A stretch of 64,000 nucleotides of DNA from Actinoplanes sp. KI2 (GCF_025630775.1 NZ_JAOSZE010000043.1:27877-91876), one strand, 5' to 3'. Positions 22,694 through 31,823 are shown, counted from the stretch's first letter. Numbers and translations are program-made. Notes: a model not told the origin generated them from the letters alone.

Positions 22694-23398
22694 GTGCGGA
22701 TCCTGGTGGTGGAGGACGACGCGGCGGTGCGTGACTCGCTCGCTCGTACCCTGCGGTTCGAGGGCCACCGGGTGGACACGGCCGCCGACGGGGTCGAGGC
22801 GCTCGACGCGGTGCGGGAGGCCGAGCCGGACGCGATGATCCTCGACGTCAGCATGCCGCGGCTCGACGGCCTGCAGACGTGCCGCCTGCTACGCGCCGAC
22901 GGCGTCGTCCTGCCGATCCTGATGCTCACCGCCCGCGACAGCGTGGGCGACCGGGTGGCCGGGCTGGACGCGGGCGCCGACGACTACCTGGTCAAACCGT
23001 TCGCGTTGCAGGAGTTGCTGGCCCGGCTGCGGGCGCTGCTGCGGCGCTCGGTGCTGACCGCGCCGCCGGGTCCGTCGGAGCCGGCCGGCGACGACTGGCT
23101 GACCTTCGCCGACGTACGCCTCGACCCGACCACCCGGGAGGTGTGGCGCGGGGCGCGGGCGCTGCGGCTGACCCGCACCGAGTTCGCGATTCTCGAGGCG
23201 TTCCTGCGGCACCCGCGGCAGGTGCTGACCCGGGCGGCGCTGTTCGAGCAGGTGTGGGGGTACGACTTCGGCGAGTCCTCCAACAGCATCCACGTCTACC
23301 TGGGATATCTGCGGCGCAAGCTGGAGGCGGAGGGCGAGCCGCGGCTGTTGCACACCGTTCGCGGGGTGGGTTTCGCGCTGCGGGAGGAGCCGCTGTGA
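22694..23398 (+). CDS. Response regulator, OmpR/PhoB family
   Basis: 234 residues. Receiver domain with acidic pocket 'VEDDAAV', phosphoacceptor Asp in 'MILDVSMPRLDG', Thr in 'MLTARD' and Lys in 'YLVKPF', followed by a winged-helix output domain ('LRLTRTEFAILEAFLRHPRQVLTR', 'VYLGYLRRKL'). All key residues are intact. Its stop overlaps the GTG of the kinase gene (23395-23398). The CTCTTAG repeats at the operon promoter are a candidate binding site. Confidence 0.93.
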   Translation: MRILVVEDDAAVRDSLARTLRFEGHRVDTAADGVEALDAVREAEPDAMILDVSMPRLDGLQTCRLLRADGVVLPILMLTARDSVGDRVAGLDAGADDYLVKPFALQELLARLRALLRRSVLTAPPGPSEPAGDDWLTFADVRLDPTTREVWRGARALRLTRTEFAILEAFLRHPRQVLTRAALFEQVWGYDFGESSNSIHVYLGYLRRKLEAEGEPRLLHTVRGVGFALREEPL

Positions 23399-24822
23399 CT
23401 ACCCCGTCGGCCCCCGCGGCCTGGTGGAACCGGCGCAGCCTGCATTCGCGGCTGGCGCTGCTGGTCGCCGGGACGGTCGCGCTGGCCCTCGTGGCGTTCG
23501 CGGCGGCGTCCTGGATCGCCGTGCGGGAGCTGCAGGAGCATCGGATCAAGGCCCAGCTCAGCGCCGACGCGCAGGCCATCGCCCAGGCGCCCGGCCAGTG
23601 GGCGGCCGCCCGCCCGGAGCGGCCCGCCCCGGGCTTTCCCGGCGCCGGGCGGCCGGGCCGGGGCCCCCATCGCGGGGAGCTGGGGCCGCGCTGGCAGATC
23701 GTCGACGGGTCGGGCACCGTGATCAGCTCGCCGGACAACCCGCTGCCGGTGACCGCGCGGGGCCGGGCGGCGGCCTCGGGGCAGACCCGCCGGCACCCGG
23801 TGCAGGAGCGGGTGTCCATCGGCGGCAGCCACTACCAGATGCTGACGTTCCCGCTGAACGGCGGCGGCGCGGTGCAGGTGGCGATCAGCGAGGACGATTC
23901 CCGGCGTACGCTCACGGTTCTGGCGTTGCTGCTGGCCGCCGGTTGCGTGATCGGCATCGCGGCTGCGGCCCTCGCCGGCCGGGCGGTGGCCCGCACCGGC
24001 CTGCTCCCGGTGGAGCGGCTCACCTCCGCGGTCGAGGACGTCGCGGCCACCACCGATCTGACCCGGCCGATCGAGGTCACCGGCGAGGACGAGGTCGCCC
24101 GGCTGGGCCGCTCGGTGAACACGATGCTCGCCGCGATCGACAGCTCCCGCCAGGCTCAGCGGGCGCTGGTCGAGGACGCCGGGCACGAGCTGCGCACGCC
24201 GCTGACCAGCATCCGCACCAACGTGGAGCTGCTGCTCGCGGTCGAGCGGCAGCCCGAGCTGGCGCATCGGCTGCCGCCGGAGGACCGCGCGAAACTGCTC
24301 TCCGATCTCGACGCGCAGGTGCGCGAGCTGGCTACGCTGACCACCGAGCTGGTCGAGCTCGCTCGCGAGGAGACCACCCGGGAGGAGCCGGAGCCGGTCG
24401 AGCTGAGCGATGTGGTGACAGCCGCGATCAATCGCGTACGGATCAGAGCGCCCGGCCTCACCTTCGACGCGGACCTGTCCCCGGTGACGGTGACCGGGCG
24501 CCCGGGCGAGCTCGAGCGCATGGTCGTGAACGTTCTCGACAACGCGGCCAAGTGGAGCCCGCCCGGCGGCGCGGTGACCACGACGCTCACCGGCGACGGG
24601 ACGCTGACCGTCTCGGACACCGGGCCGGGCATCGCCGAGGACGACCTGCCGCACGTCTTCGATCGGTTCTACCGGGCCACCGCGGCGCGCTCGATGCCCG
24701 GATCGGGCCTGGGCCTGGCGATCGTGGCGCAGACCGCCGCCCAGCACGGCGGAACGGTCACGGCCGGTCCGAACCGGCCCCGGGGCACCACCGTGACGAT
24801 CAGCCTGCCGGCGGACTCCTGA
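23395..24822 (+). CDS. Sensor histidine kinase (HAMP, HisKA, HATPase)
   Basis: 475 residues from a GTG that overlaps the regulator's stop, with GGGAGGAG upstream. Two membrane helices (about residues 17-40 and 178-200) bracket a ~140-residue sensor loop. A HAMP domain, the H-box 'EDAGHELRTPLTSI', the N-box 'NVLDNAAKWSPPGG', 'DTGPGI' and 'GSGLGLAIV' follow. It is a complete kinase, the partner of the adjacent OmpR-type regulator. The signal is unknown; redox or iron status is plausible because of the operon partners. Confidence 0.93.
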   Translation: MTTPSAPAAWWNRRSLHSRLALLVAGTVALALVAFAAASWIAVRELQEHRIKAQLSADAQAIAQAPGQWAAARPERPAPGFPGAGRPGRGPHRGELGPRWQIVDGSGTVISSPDNPLPVTARGRAAASGQTRRHPVQERVSIGGSHYQMLTFPLNGGGAVQVAISEDDSRRTLTVLALLLAAGCVIGIAAAALAGRAVARTGLLPVERLTSAVEDVAATTDLTRPIEVTGEDEVARLGRSVNTMLAAIDSSRQAQRALVEDAGHELRTPLTSIRTNVELLLAVERQPELAHRLPPEDRAKLLSDLDAQVRELATLTTELVELAREETTREEPEPVELSDVVTAAINRVRIRAPGLTFDADLSPVTVTGRPGELERMVVNVLDNAAKWSPPGGAVTTTLTGDGTLTVSDTGPGIAEDDLPHVFDRFYRATAARSMPGSGLGLAIVAQTAAQHGGTVTAGPNRPRGTTVTISLPADS

Positions 24823-24830
24823 TCGGAGCG

Positions 24831-25490
24831 TCAGGCCGGCCCGCCCAGCTGGTCGATCGAGCGCAGCGCCTCGATCACGCTGGAGATGTGCTCGCGCATC
24901 GACTCCTCGGCGACCTTCGGGTCGCCGGCGCGGATCGCCGCGATGATCCGCTCGTGCTGGGGCAGCGACTGCCGCGGCCGGCCGGGCAGCAGGGAGAGCA
25001 CGAACTGGTGGCGGACCAGCTGGCCGCGCAGCGTGCCGACGATCCGATCGGCCGTGCGATGGCCGGCGATCTCGCGGATCAGCGCGTGCAGCCGGCCGTT
25101 CAGGTCGTGGTAGCGCCGATGCTCGCCGGCCTCGACCGCGCGCCGCATGAGCAGGCCGATCTCGTCGAGCTCGGAGGCGCGCCGGTCGTCGATCCGCTCG
25201 GCGGCCCGGGCGGCGATCAGGCCCTCGACCACCATGCGTACCTCGGTGATCTCGACCGCCTCGTCGAGTGACACCTTGCGCACCAGGGCGCCCCGGTTGC
25301 GCTGGGTCTCCACCAGGCCCTCGGCGGTCAGATCCTGCAGGGCGGCGCGCACGGTGAACCGGCTCGCCGTGAACCTGGTCATCAGCTGGGCCTCGACCAG
25401 CCGCTCACCGGGCAGGAACTCGCCCTTGAGGATCGCGTCGCGCAGGGCGTCGCTCACCTGCCGACGGTCACCGTCGCGCTCTGCCGCCAT
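24831..25490 (-). CDS. GntR family regulator, FadR/FCD subfamily
   Basis: 219 residues. Winged-helix DNA-binding part with 'LRDAILKGEFLPGERLVEAQLMTRF' (split) and 'VRAALQDLTAEGLVETQRNRGALV'. The FCD ligand domain has the metal-binding Asp/His pattern ('YHDLNGRLHALIREIAGH'). FCD regulators sense carboxylic acids. It is convergent with the kinase and divergent from the hybrid kinase. It has no metabolic gene next to it, so its target may lie elsewhere, or be the divergent gene. Confidence 0.88.
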   Translation of the reverse strand: MAAERDGDRRQVSDALRDAILKGEFLPGERLVEAQLMTRFTASRFTVRAALQDLTAEGLVETQRNRGALVRKVSLDEAVEITEVRMVVEGLIAARAAERIDDRRASELDEIGLLMRRAVEAGEHRRYHDLNGRLHALIREIAGHRTADRIVGTLRGQLVRHQFVLSLLPGRPRQSLPQHERIIAAIRAGDPKVAEESMREHISSVIEALRSIDQLGGPA

Positions 25491-25616
25491 CGATATTCGT
25501 CGTCCTTGTAGTCGCCGCCGGACCGGGTGCGGGCAAGAATACCGCCCACCTGCGGCAACGCGCTGTCAGGCCGGGGACGGCGGGTCGTGTTCCGGGAACG
25601 CCAAAGGTACGACCAG

Positions 25617-25638
25617 TATCGGCCGTATTCTGCCGATA
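25617..25638. promoter_or_regulatory. Inverted repeat between GntR and hybrid kinase genes
   Basis: TATCGG (25617-25622) and CCGATA (25633-25638) are inverted with a 10-nt centre. The site lies in the 195-bp divergent gap, about 50 bp before the kinase ATG. It may be an operator for the GntR protein; this is a guess from position. Confidence 0.3.
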
Positions 25639-25685
25639 TCCGGTCCGGGTAACCGGCACCAGTTTCGCGGGAAGGCCGCCCGACG

Positions 25686-27548
25686 ATGGAGGTCATCAAG
25701 CCGGCACTAGGCCGGAGCGCTGTGCCGCGGCCCCGGTACGCGCTGATCGCGGTGATCGCGGTGACCGTGCTGGCGGTGGTGGCCGCCGTGGCGCCGGCGC
25801 ACATGCTCATGTTTGGCTGGGTGGCGCTGGGTCCCGCGCTCGCCGCCGCCTCGGCGAAGCCGAAGGTGGTGCTGGCCGTGGGCGGCTACTCGCTGGTCGC
25901 CGGATTCGCCATCTCCACCTGGCAGGGCCTGCTGGGCACGGCCGACCAGATCCTGCGGCTGCTGGTGCTGTTGTGCGTCACGGCGATCGGCTGGGCGATG
26001 GCCCGCCACCAGCTACGGCTGGAGCTGTCCGCCGCCAGCGCCGCCGAGGAGCGGGAGATGCTGGCCGCCCTGACCGAACAGTCCGCCGACGCGATCATCG
26101 GGAGCACGCTCGACGGCAACATCACCACGTGGAACGGCGGCGCCGAGCGGATGTACGGCTACCGGGCGGACGAGGTGGTCGGCCACAAGCTGGCGACGTT
26201 TCTGTCACCATGGCACGCGGCGCGGGTGCCGGAAGCTCTGGAGCTGCTCCGGAAGGGCGAGCAGGTCCGCATCCCGGAGACGGAAGGCCGGCGCAGCGAC
26301 GGCACTGTCTTCCCCTTGTCGATGGTCGTGTCGCCGATCCGGGACCGGCACGGCCGGGTGGTCGCGGCGGCCGCCACCGAGCGTGACCTCACCGAGGTGA
26401 AGCGGCGGGAGGCCGAGGAGAAGGCGGCCAAGGAGCGGCTGGAGCGGGCCACCCGGCTGGAGAGCCTCGGCCAGCTCGCCGGCGGCGTCGCTCACGACTT
26501 CAACAACCTGCTCGCGATCATCCTCAACTACACCGACTTCCTCGCCGAGCAGGTCACCGGGGACGGCGCCGGCGACCTCGCGCGGATCCGGGACGCGGCC
26601 GAGCGCGGCCGGACCCTGACCGGCGAGCTGCTGCTGTTCGCCAAGCGGGAGCCGACCCAGACGGAGATCGTCGACCTCAATGTGGTCGTCACCGACGCCG
26701 GCGACCTGCTGAGCCGCACCATCGGCTCCGGCGTCCGGCTCGAGTGCCGGCCGGGCCCGGACCGGGTACCGGTGCGCGCGAACCGCGGCCGGCTCGACCA
26801 GATCCTGCTCAACCTCGTCGTCAACGCCCGGGACGCGATGCCCGACGGCGGCGTGGTGACGATCGGCACCGAGGCCGCCGAGCCGGCCGGCGACGCGGCC
26901 GAGTCGTTGCCGCCGGGGCGGTACGCGACGCTGACCGTCCGCGACACCGGCACCGGCATGACGGACGAGGTGAAGAACCGGTTGTTCGAGCCGTTCTTCA
27001 CGACCAAGCCGGCGGACCGGGGCACCGGACTGGGGCTCGCGACCGTCTACGGCATCGTCGGCGACGCCGGCGGGCACATCGGCGTGGAGTCCGAACTGGG
27101 CGTGGGCACGACGTTCCGGATCCTGTTGCCGCTGGCCGAAGAGCCGGGCGAGTCGTCGGCGGAACCGGCCCGGACCCCGCCGGCGCAGGGCCACGGCGAA
27201 CGGGTCGCGGTGCTCGACGACGACCCCAGCGTGCGCGACCTCGTCGTCCGCATCCTGCGGGACAACGGATATCAAACCGTCGAGCTGACCGAGAATGCGC
27301 TCGCGGAGGCGGACCTGAGTGGCGTCGCGCTGCTGGTCACGGAGGCCGTGGGGCCCGCTGCCGCCGAGCACCTGCGCAGCCGGTTCCCGGGACTGCGCGT
27401 GCTGTACCTGTCCGGCCGGAGCGAGGCCGACCCGGCCCTGGTGGGCAAGCCGTTCACGTCGGCCGAGCTGCTCGCCGCCGTGGGCGACGCGCTGACCGCG
27501 CTCAGTCCCGCCCCATCCGGTCCCGCGGAGACAGGTGCTCCACGGTGA
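25686..27548 (+). CDS. Hybrid sensor kinase: membrane domain, PAS, HisKA, HATPase, degenerate receiver
   Basis: 620 residues. The N terminus has about four membrane helices (17-110), then a PAS domain (~125-240, 'QSADAIIGSTLDGNITTWNGGAERMYGY'-type, split here), HisKA with 'GGVAHDFNNLLAII', an HATPase with 'NLVVNARDAMPDGG' and 'GTGLGLATVYGIV', and a C-terminal receiver-like domain (~505-605). In that domain the acidic pair 'LDDDPS' and 'GKPF' Lys are kept, but the phosphoacceptor position reads Glu (E553, in 'LLVTEAVGP') and the following loop is shortened. The receiver may be locked or non-phosphorylatable. Confidence 0.9.
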   Translation: MEVIKPALGRSAVPRPRYALIAVIAVTVLAVVAAVAPAHMLMFGWVALGPALAAASAKPKVVLAVGGYSLVAGFAISTWQGLLGTADQILRLLVLLCVTAIGWAMARHQLRLELSAASAAEEREMLAALTEQSADAIIGSTLDGNITTWNGGAERMYGYRADEVVGHKLATFLSPWHAARVPEALELLRKGEQVRIPETEGRRSDGTVFPLSMVVSPIRDRHGRVVAAAATERDLTEVKRREAEEKAAKERLERATRLESLGQLAGGVAHDFNNLLAIILNYTDFLAEQVTGDGAGDLARIRDAAERGRTLTGELLLFAKREPTQTEIVDLNVVVTDAGDLLSRTIGSGVRLECRPGPDRVPVRANRGRLDQILLNLVVNARDAMPDGGVVTIGTEAAEPAGDAAESLPPGRYATLTVRDTGTGMTDEVKNRLFEPFFTTKPADRGTGLGLATVYGIVGDAGGHIGVESELGVGTTFRILLPLAEEPGESSAEPARTPPAQGHGERVAVLDDDPSVRDLVVRILRDNGYQTVELTENALAEADLSGVALLVTEAVGPAAAEHLRSRFPGLRVLYLSGRSEADPALVGKPFTSAELLAAVGDALTALSPAPSGPAETGAPR

Positions 27549-27607
27549 TCCGGCCCCCTGCGTAATGTCCGATCCGCCACTCGCACCTGGCGCCCGGAAC
27601 GATCTTT

Positions 27608-28837
27608 GTGCAGCATGGCGGGGTGCCGCCGTCATCTCCGTTCTCGCAAGCCCGTCAGCAGGCCCAGGCCCTCGCCGAGGGCGGGAATCCCGACGGGGCG
27701 CGGGACGTGCTCGAGCGGGCGATCGAGCTCGGGCGGGCCGATCTCGCCGCGGGGGACCGGGAGCTGCTGACCACCATGCAGCAGCTGGCCGCCCTCCATC
27801 GGCGGGCGGGGGATCCGGCCGCGGCGCGCCGGTTGCTCGAGGAGGCCTACGAGGCGGGCCGGCGGGTCGGCGAGGCGGATCCGGTGCTGGTGACCGTCGC
27901 GTACGACCTGGCGGTGGTGGCCGGCGAGCTCGGTAACCGGTACGAGGCCGGCAAGAACTACGGTCGGGTGGCGCAGTTCGGGCCGGGCGTGCTCGGTGCG
28001 GACCACCCGATGGTCGACCAGGCGCGCGCCTACCTCGCCGCGGAACCAGAGGCGGCACCCGCGGCACCCGCGTCGTCGCCTCCTGCCTCGCCGCCGGCGT
28101 CTGCCTCGTCAGCTCCTGCGTCGGCGCCGTCGTTCCCGGTGACGGCACCGCCGATGCCGCTGTCGCCGGTCGTCTCGGCCGCGCCGGCGCCCGTGCCGGT
28201 CGAGTGGACGGCGCCCGCCCGGCGCTCGCGGACGCCGTGGGTGCTGGGCGGTCTGGGCGCCGTCGTCCTGATCGTTCTCGCCGTGGTGGGTGTCGTGGTC
28301 CTCCGGCCGGGCGGCTCGTCCGGCGACGGCACCGCGCTGGGCCGGCCGGCCGGTCCGGGAGCGGCCACCACCGCGCCCACGAGCGCCGCCATCACGCCGG
28401 CGCCCACGAGCGCCGCCACCACGGGTCCGGCATCGGCGCCCGGGACGACCCGCATCGTCACGCCGGCCGACCGCAGCAAGGTGTCCTGGCCGTTCGACGC
28501 GCGTTTCACCGTCTCCGCCGCGGACCTGGCAGCCACCTCGTCCGACACCGTGCTGGCGGTGTCGGTCTGCGTGGCCGGGATCTGCTACCTCGACGGGAAC
28601 ATCAAGTTCACCGACGGGGTCCCGGACCCGTACACGATCTATCTGGGCGACCGGAAGGGCGGCAACCACCAGGCGTGGGTGCTGCGCGTCGACCGGATCT
28701 CCAAGGTGACCTACGCCAAGCTCGTCAAGGATCGGGAGGCCGCGTTCGCGGACGGCACCTGGGGCGCCCGGGGCACCTCGATGTCCGACCTGAACGACCA
28801 CCCGGTCAGCAGGGTCACGGTCATCAAGTCGGCGTGA
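27608..28837 (+). CDS. Membrane protein with TPR-like N-terminal domain, unknown function
   Basis: About 409 residues; the GTG at 27608 or the GTG at 27623 could be the start, and neither has a clear ribosome site. The first ~135 residues are helical TPR-like repeats ('DGARDVLERAIELGRADL', 'AARRLLEEAYEAGRRVG'). A long Ala/Pro/Ser linker, one membrane helix (WVLGGLGAVVLIVLAVVGVVVL split, ~203-226), a Thr/Ala/Pro linker and a ~120-residue external beta domain with one Cys pair ('VSVCVAGICYLDG') follow. I do not recognise the external domain. It may transmit protein-protein contacts across the membrane. Confidence 0.65.
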   Translation: MQHGGVPPSSPFSQARQQAQALAEGGNPDGARDVLERAIELGRADLAAGDRELLTTMQQLAALHRRAGDPAAARRLLEEAYEAGRRVGEADPVLVTVAYDLAVVAGELGNRYEAGKNYGRVAQFGPGVLGADHPMVDQARAYLAAEPEAAPAAPASSPPASPPASASSAPASAPSFPVTAPPMPLSPVVSAAPAPVPVEWTAPARRSRTPWVLGGLGAVVLIVLAVVGVVVLRPGGSSGDGTALGRPAGPGAATTAPTSAAITPAPTSAATTGPASAPGTTRIVTPADRSKVSWPFDARFTVSAADLAATSSDTVLAVSVCVAGICYLDGNIKFTDGVPDPYTIYLGDRKGGNHQAWVLRVDRISKVTYAKLVKDREAAFADGTWGARGTSMSDLNDHPVSRVTVIKSA

Positions 28838-28954
28838 GTCGGGGCCCGGCATGGCCCGCGCGGGCTGCAACCAGGGCATGCCGCCGGGCGCGTGGTCGAT
28901 CACGATTAGGGTTCCTACTATCCGGCCTTGCCCACGCGGACCCGAGGAGTGGTG

Positions 28955-29065
28955 ATGTTCGTACGTACCGACGAAATGCTTGCCGGAGGGGAGCGGACCG
29001 GCGCGGGCACCTGGGCCGACGTGCGACAGCCGGTTCCCGCGCTCGCGATCCACTTCGGGCGGTGA
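28955..29065 (+). CDS. Short frame coupled to lhgO; possible ectoine-synthase-like remnant
   Basis: 36 codons from the ATG at 28955 (the GTG just before it is also possible), with GAGGAG well placed upstream. The opening MFVRTDEMLAGGERTGAGTW resembles the N terminus of ectoine synthase (M-x-V-R-T ... G-T-W). The rest does not continue that family, so it may be a decayed fragment or a chance match. Its TGA overlaps a GTG (29062-29065) in the lhgO frame, suggesting a translation-coupling role. A -10-like TACTAT lies at 28916-28921. Confidence 0.35.
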   Translation: MFVRTDEMLAGGERTGAGTWADVRQPVPALAIHFGR

Positions 29066-29070
29066 CCGGG

Positions 29071-30273
29071 ATGTCGGACGAGACGATCGGGATCATCGGG
29101 GCCGGCATCGTGGGCCTGGCCATCGGCCGCGAGCTCACCAAACGCCGTCCGGGCGCGCGGGTCGTGGTGGTGGAGAAGGAGAGCCGCGTCGCGGTGCACC
29201 AGACCGGGCACAACTCCGGGGTCGTGCACGCGGGCATCTACTATCAGCCGGGCAGCCTCAAGGCCCGGCTCTGCACCCGCGGCGCGGCGATGCTGCGCGA
29301 GTACTGCGCGGACCGCCAGTTGCCGTACGACGAATGCGGGAAGTTGGTCGTCGCGGTGACGGCGGACGACGTGACCCGGCTGGACGCCCTCGCCGCCCGT
29401 GCCGGGGTGAACCTGGTACCGGGGCTGCGGCGGGTCGGGCCGGAGGAGATCCGGGAGATCGAGCCGCACGGGACCGGGCTGGCCGCGCTGTACTCGCCGA
29501 AGACCGCGATCACCGACTACGTGCGGATCGCCCAGTCGTTCGCCGACGACATCGTGGCGGCCGGCGGCGAGGTGCGGTTCGCCTTCCCGGTCACCGCCGT
29601 GCGGCAGGATACCGGCGGCCTGTCCGTTTCCTCCCCGGCCGGCGAGGTGCGGGTCGACGAGCTGATCGTCTGCGCCGGCATCCAGAGCGACCTGGTGGCG
29701 GGGCTGGCGGGCGACACCGCGGCGCCCCGGATCATTCCGTTCCGCGGCGAGTACATGAAGGTCAAGCCCGAAAAATCCGATATGGTACGCGGGCTGATCT
29801 ACCCGGTGCCCGACCCGCGGTACCCGTTCCTCGGCGTGCACTACACCCGTCGCGTGGACGGCACGCTCGAGGTGGGCCCGAACGCGGTGCTCGCCACCGC
29901 CCGCGAGGGCTACCGGCTGGCCGACTTCTCGGCGCACGACCTGTGGGGGATCGCGTCCTGGCCGGGGGCCTGGCGGATGGCGGCCAAGCACTGGCGGACC
30001 GGCATCAAGGAGATGTACGGCTCGGTGTCCAAACGCGCCTACATGAAGGCGGCGCGCCGGTACGTCCCGGAGATCGGCGTGCAGGACGTCGTGCGGGCCG
30101 GCGCCGGCGTCCGGGCGCAGGCCCTGGACCGCGACGGCAGCCTGGTCGACGACTTCCGCATCCACCGGCTGGGGCGGGTCACGGCGATCCGCAACGCGCC
30201 CTCGCCGGCCGCGACGTCCAGCATGGCCATCGCCGAGCACGTCCTCGACGTGATCGAGGGGAGGGCCGGATAG
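29071..30273 (+). CDS. lhgO: L-2-hydroxyglutarate dehydrogenase/oxidase
   Basis: 400 residues from the ATG at 29071; a GTG at 29062 overlapping the preceding stop is an equally likely start. FAD-dependent DAO-fold protein: 'IGIIGAGIVGLAIGRELTKR' (dinucleotide site, split), 'VHQTGHNSGVVHAGIYY' and 'RGEYMKVKPE' are hallmark LhgO segments. It oxidises L-2-hydroxyglutarate to 2-oxoglutarate, repairing a metabolic by-product and passing electrons to the quinone pool in the characterised enterobacterial enzyme. Full length and intact. Confidence 0.92.
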   Translation: MSDETIGIIGAGIVGLAIGRELTKRRPGARVVVVEKESRVAVHQTGHNSGVVHAGIYYQPGSLKARLCTRGAAMLREYCADRQLPYDECGKLVVAVTADDVTRLDALAARAGVNLVPGLRRVGPEEIREIEPHGTGLAALYSPKTAITDYVRIAQSFADDIVAAGGEVRFAFPVTAVRQDTGGLSVSSPAGEVRVDELIVCAGIQSDLVAGLAGDTAAPRIIPFRGEYMKVKPEKSDMVRGLIYPVPDPRYPFLGVHYTRRVDGTLEVGPNAVLATAREGYRLADFSAHDLWGIASWPGAWRMAAKHWRTGIKEMYGSVSKRAYMKAARRYVPEIGVQDVVRAGAGVRAQALDRDGSLVDDFRIHRLGRVTAIRNAPSPAATSSMAIAEHVLDVIEGRAG

Positions 30274-30299
30274 GGCACGTTCCTGCCACCACTGCGTTA

Positions 30300-30318
30300 A
30301 CGTGACCTTTATTCACGT
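30300..30318. promoter_or_regulatory. Inverted repeat before the secreted nuclease-fold gene
   Basis: ACGTGA (30300-30305) and TCACGT (30313-30318) are inverted around an AT-rich 7-nt centre. A TACTGT -10 (30361-30366) lies 7 bp before the ATG at 30374, suggesting another leaderless mRNA. The repeat is about 45 bp upstream of that -10. Confidence 0.35.
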
Positions 30319-30373
30319 ATGAGTTTTAGCGGGCGCATTCCATCGACGACCGTGAAAACCTACTGTCCGGTAC

Positions 30374-31705
30374 ATGTCTCGGATCGCGGCCGGTCTGGCC
30401 GCCGTCGTCACGGTGGGCGCCGTCCTCGTCCTGCCGCCCCACCCCGCCCTCGCCGCGAGCGGTTCCTTCACCGCCCTCACCTACAACGTCGCCGGGCTCC
30501 CCGAGGGCCTGTCCAGCGCGCCGACCCCGCGCGACACGGCGACCACGGCCGTCGGGCAGCGCCTCGAGCCGTACGACATCGTGCACGTCCAGGAGGACTT
30601 CAACTACCACGCCAACCTGTACGCCGCCGACACGCACCCGTACCGGACGCCGACCAGCGGCGGGGCCGGGATCGGCAGCGGGCTCAACACGCTGTCGGAC
30701 CTCGCCTACGACGCCGACGACTTCGAGCGGGTGCACTGGAACTCGTGCCAGCTCGACTCCGGCGACTGCCTGACCCCGAAGGGCTTCACCTTCATGCGGG
30801 AGCGGCTCGCCGAGGGCGTGTACGTGGACTTCTACAACATCCACACCAACGCGGGCACCAACGCCGGCGACCAGTCCTCGCGGGCGGACAACCTCAGCCA
30901 GCTCACCTCGTTCATCGCGTCCCACTCGGCCGGGAACGCGGTGGTGGTCATGGGCGACTCCAATGCCCGCTACACCCGTACGGGTGACACGATCTTGAAT
31001 TTCGCCCGGAGCAACGGCCTCACCGATGCGTGGGTGCAGCTGGAGCGCGGCGGCGTGCCGCCGGCGATCGGCACCGACGCGCTGCTCTGCGACGAAAACG
31101 CGATCACCGACACCTGCGAGGTGGTCGACAAGGTCCTCTACCGGAGCAGCAGGTTCGTCACCCTCGACGCCACCGCCTACCACAACGAGCACGCCGGTTT
31201 CCTCGAGACGTCGTCCGGGCTGATGCTCAGCGACCACGACCCGATCAGCGTGCGGTTCACCTGGTCGACCACCGCGGCGTTCCAGATGAGCGAGCAGTTC
31301 GGCGGCCCGCACGGCGACTACTACACCGACATCGACCGCGTGCCGGCGGCCGGCCGGGCCGGCGTGCTCTCGATGCGCGCGGGCAGCCGGGTCGACCAGG
31401 TCGCGCTCACCCTGAGCACCGGCACCGTGCTCGCACACGGCGGGACCGGCGGCACCGCCAGGTCGCTCACGCTGGGCAGCGGCGAGTACGTGACCTCGGC
31501 GAAGCTGTGCGAGGGCAAGTACAACGGCACCACCCGCATCTTCTACGCCCAGTTCACCACCAGCACCGGCAACACCCTGGCCGGCGGCACCACGACCTCG
31601 GACTGCGTCACCCGCACGGCGCCCGGCGGCTGGCAGGTGGCCGGCTTCCAGGGCCGCTCCGGTGCCGAGGTCGACAAGCTCGGCTTCATCTACACCCAAC
31701 GCTGA
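30374..31705 (+). CDS. Secreted endonuclease/exonuclease/phosphatase-fold protein with jacalin-like lectin domain
   Basis: 443 residues. Signal peptide (MSRIAAGLAAVVTVGAVLVL, cleavage near ALAAS). The EEP domain (~30-300) has 'LTYNVAGLPEG', 'VHVQEDF', 'NIHTNAG', 'VVMGDSNARY' and 'SDHDPISV', the metal and catalytic motifs of sphingomyelinase/DNase I-like enzymes. The C-terminal ~140 residues ('EQFGGPHGDYY', 'GSGEYVTSAKLCEG') match a jacalin-like beta-prism lectin fold. It is likely a phosphodiesterase targeted to a glycan or membrane surface; the substrate is not certain. Confidence 0.88.
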   Translation: MSRIAAGLAAVVTVGAVLVLPPHPALAASGSFTALTYNVAGLPEGLSSAPTPRDTATTAVGQRLEPYDIVHVQEDFNYHANLYAADTHPYRTPTSGGAGIGSGLNTLSDLAYDADDFERVHWNSCQLDSGDCLTPKGFTFMRERLAEGVYVDFYNIHTNAGTNAGDQSSRADNLSQLTSFIASHSAGNAVVVMGDSNARYTRTGDTILNFARSNGLTDAWVQLERGGVPPAIGTDALLCDENAITDTCEVVDKVLYRSSRFVTLDATAYHNEHAGFLETSSGLMLSDHDPISVRFTWSTTAAFQMSEQFGGPHGDYYTDIDRVPAAGRAGVLSMRAGSRVDQVALTLSTGTVLAHGGTGGTARSLTLGSGEYVTSAKLCEGKYNGTTRIFYAQFTTSTGNTLAGGTTTSDCVTRTAPGGWQVAGFQGRSGAEVDKLGFIYTQR

Positions 31706-31823
31706 GCCGACTGACTGATCACAGACAGTTATCTACCGGCGCCGCCCGGGCCGGGTCTACCGTGCGGAGGGGCGGTGTCGCCCCGACGCTGCGCTGCTGG
31801 GGAGACGCCGCCGGGAGGTCAGG

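Noticed and set aside
24831..25490. GntR regulator as the binder of the shared 20-mer at 3072 and 6981
   Set aside because: FCD-type GntR sites usually have a TnGTnnnACnA-like core, which the 20-mer lacks, and the gene is 18 kb away.
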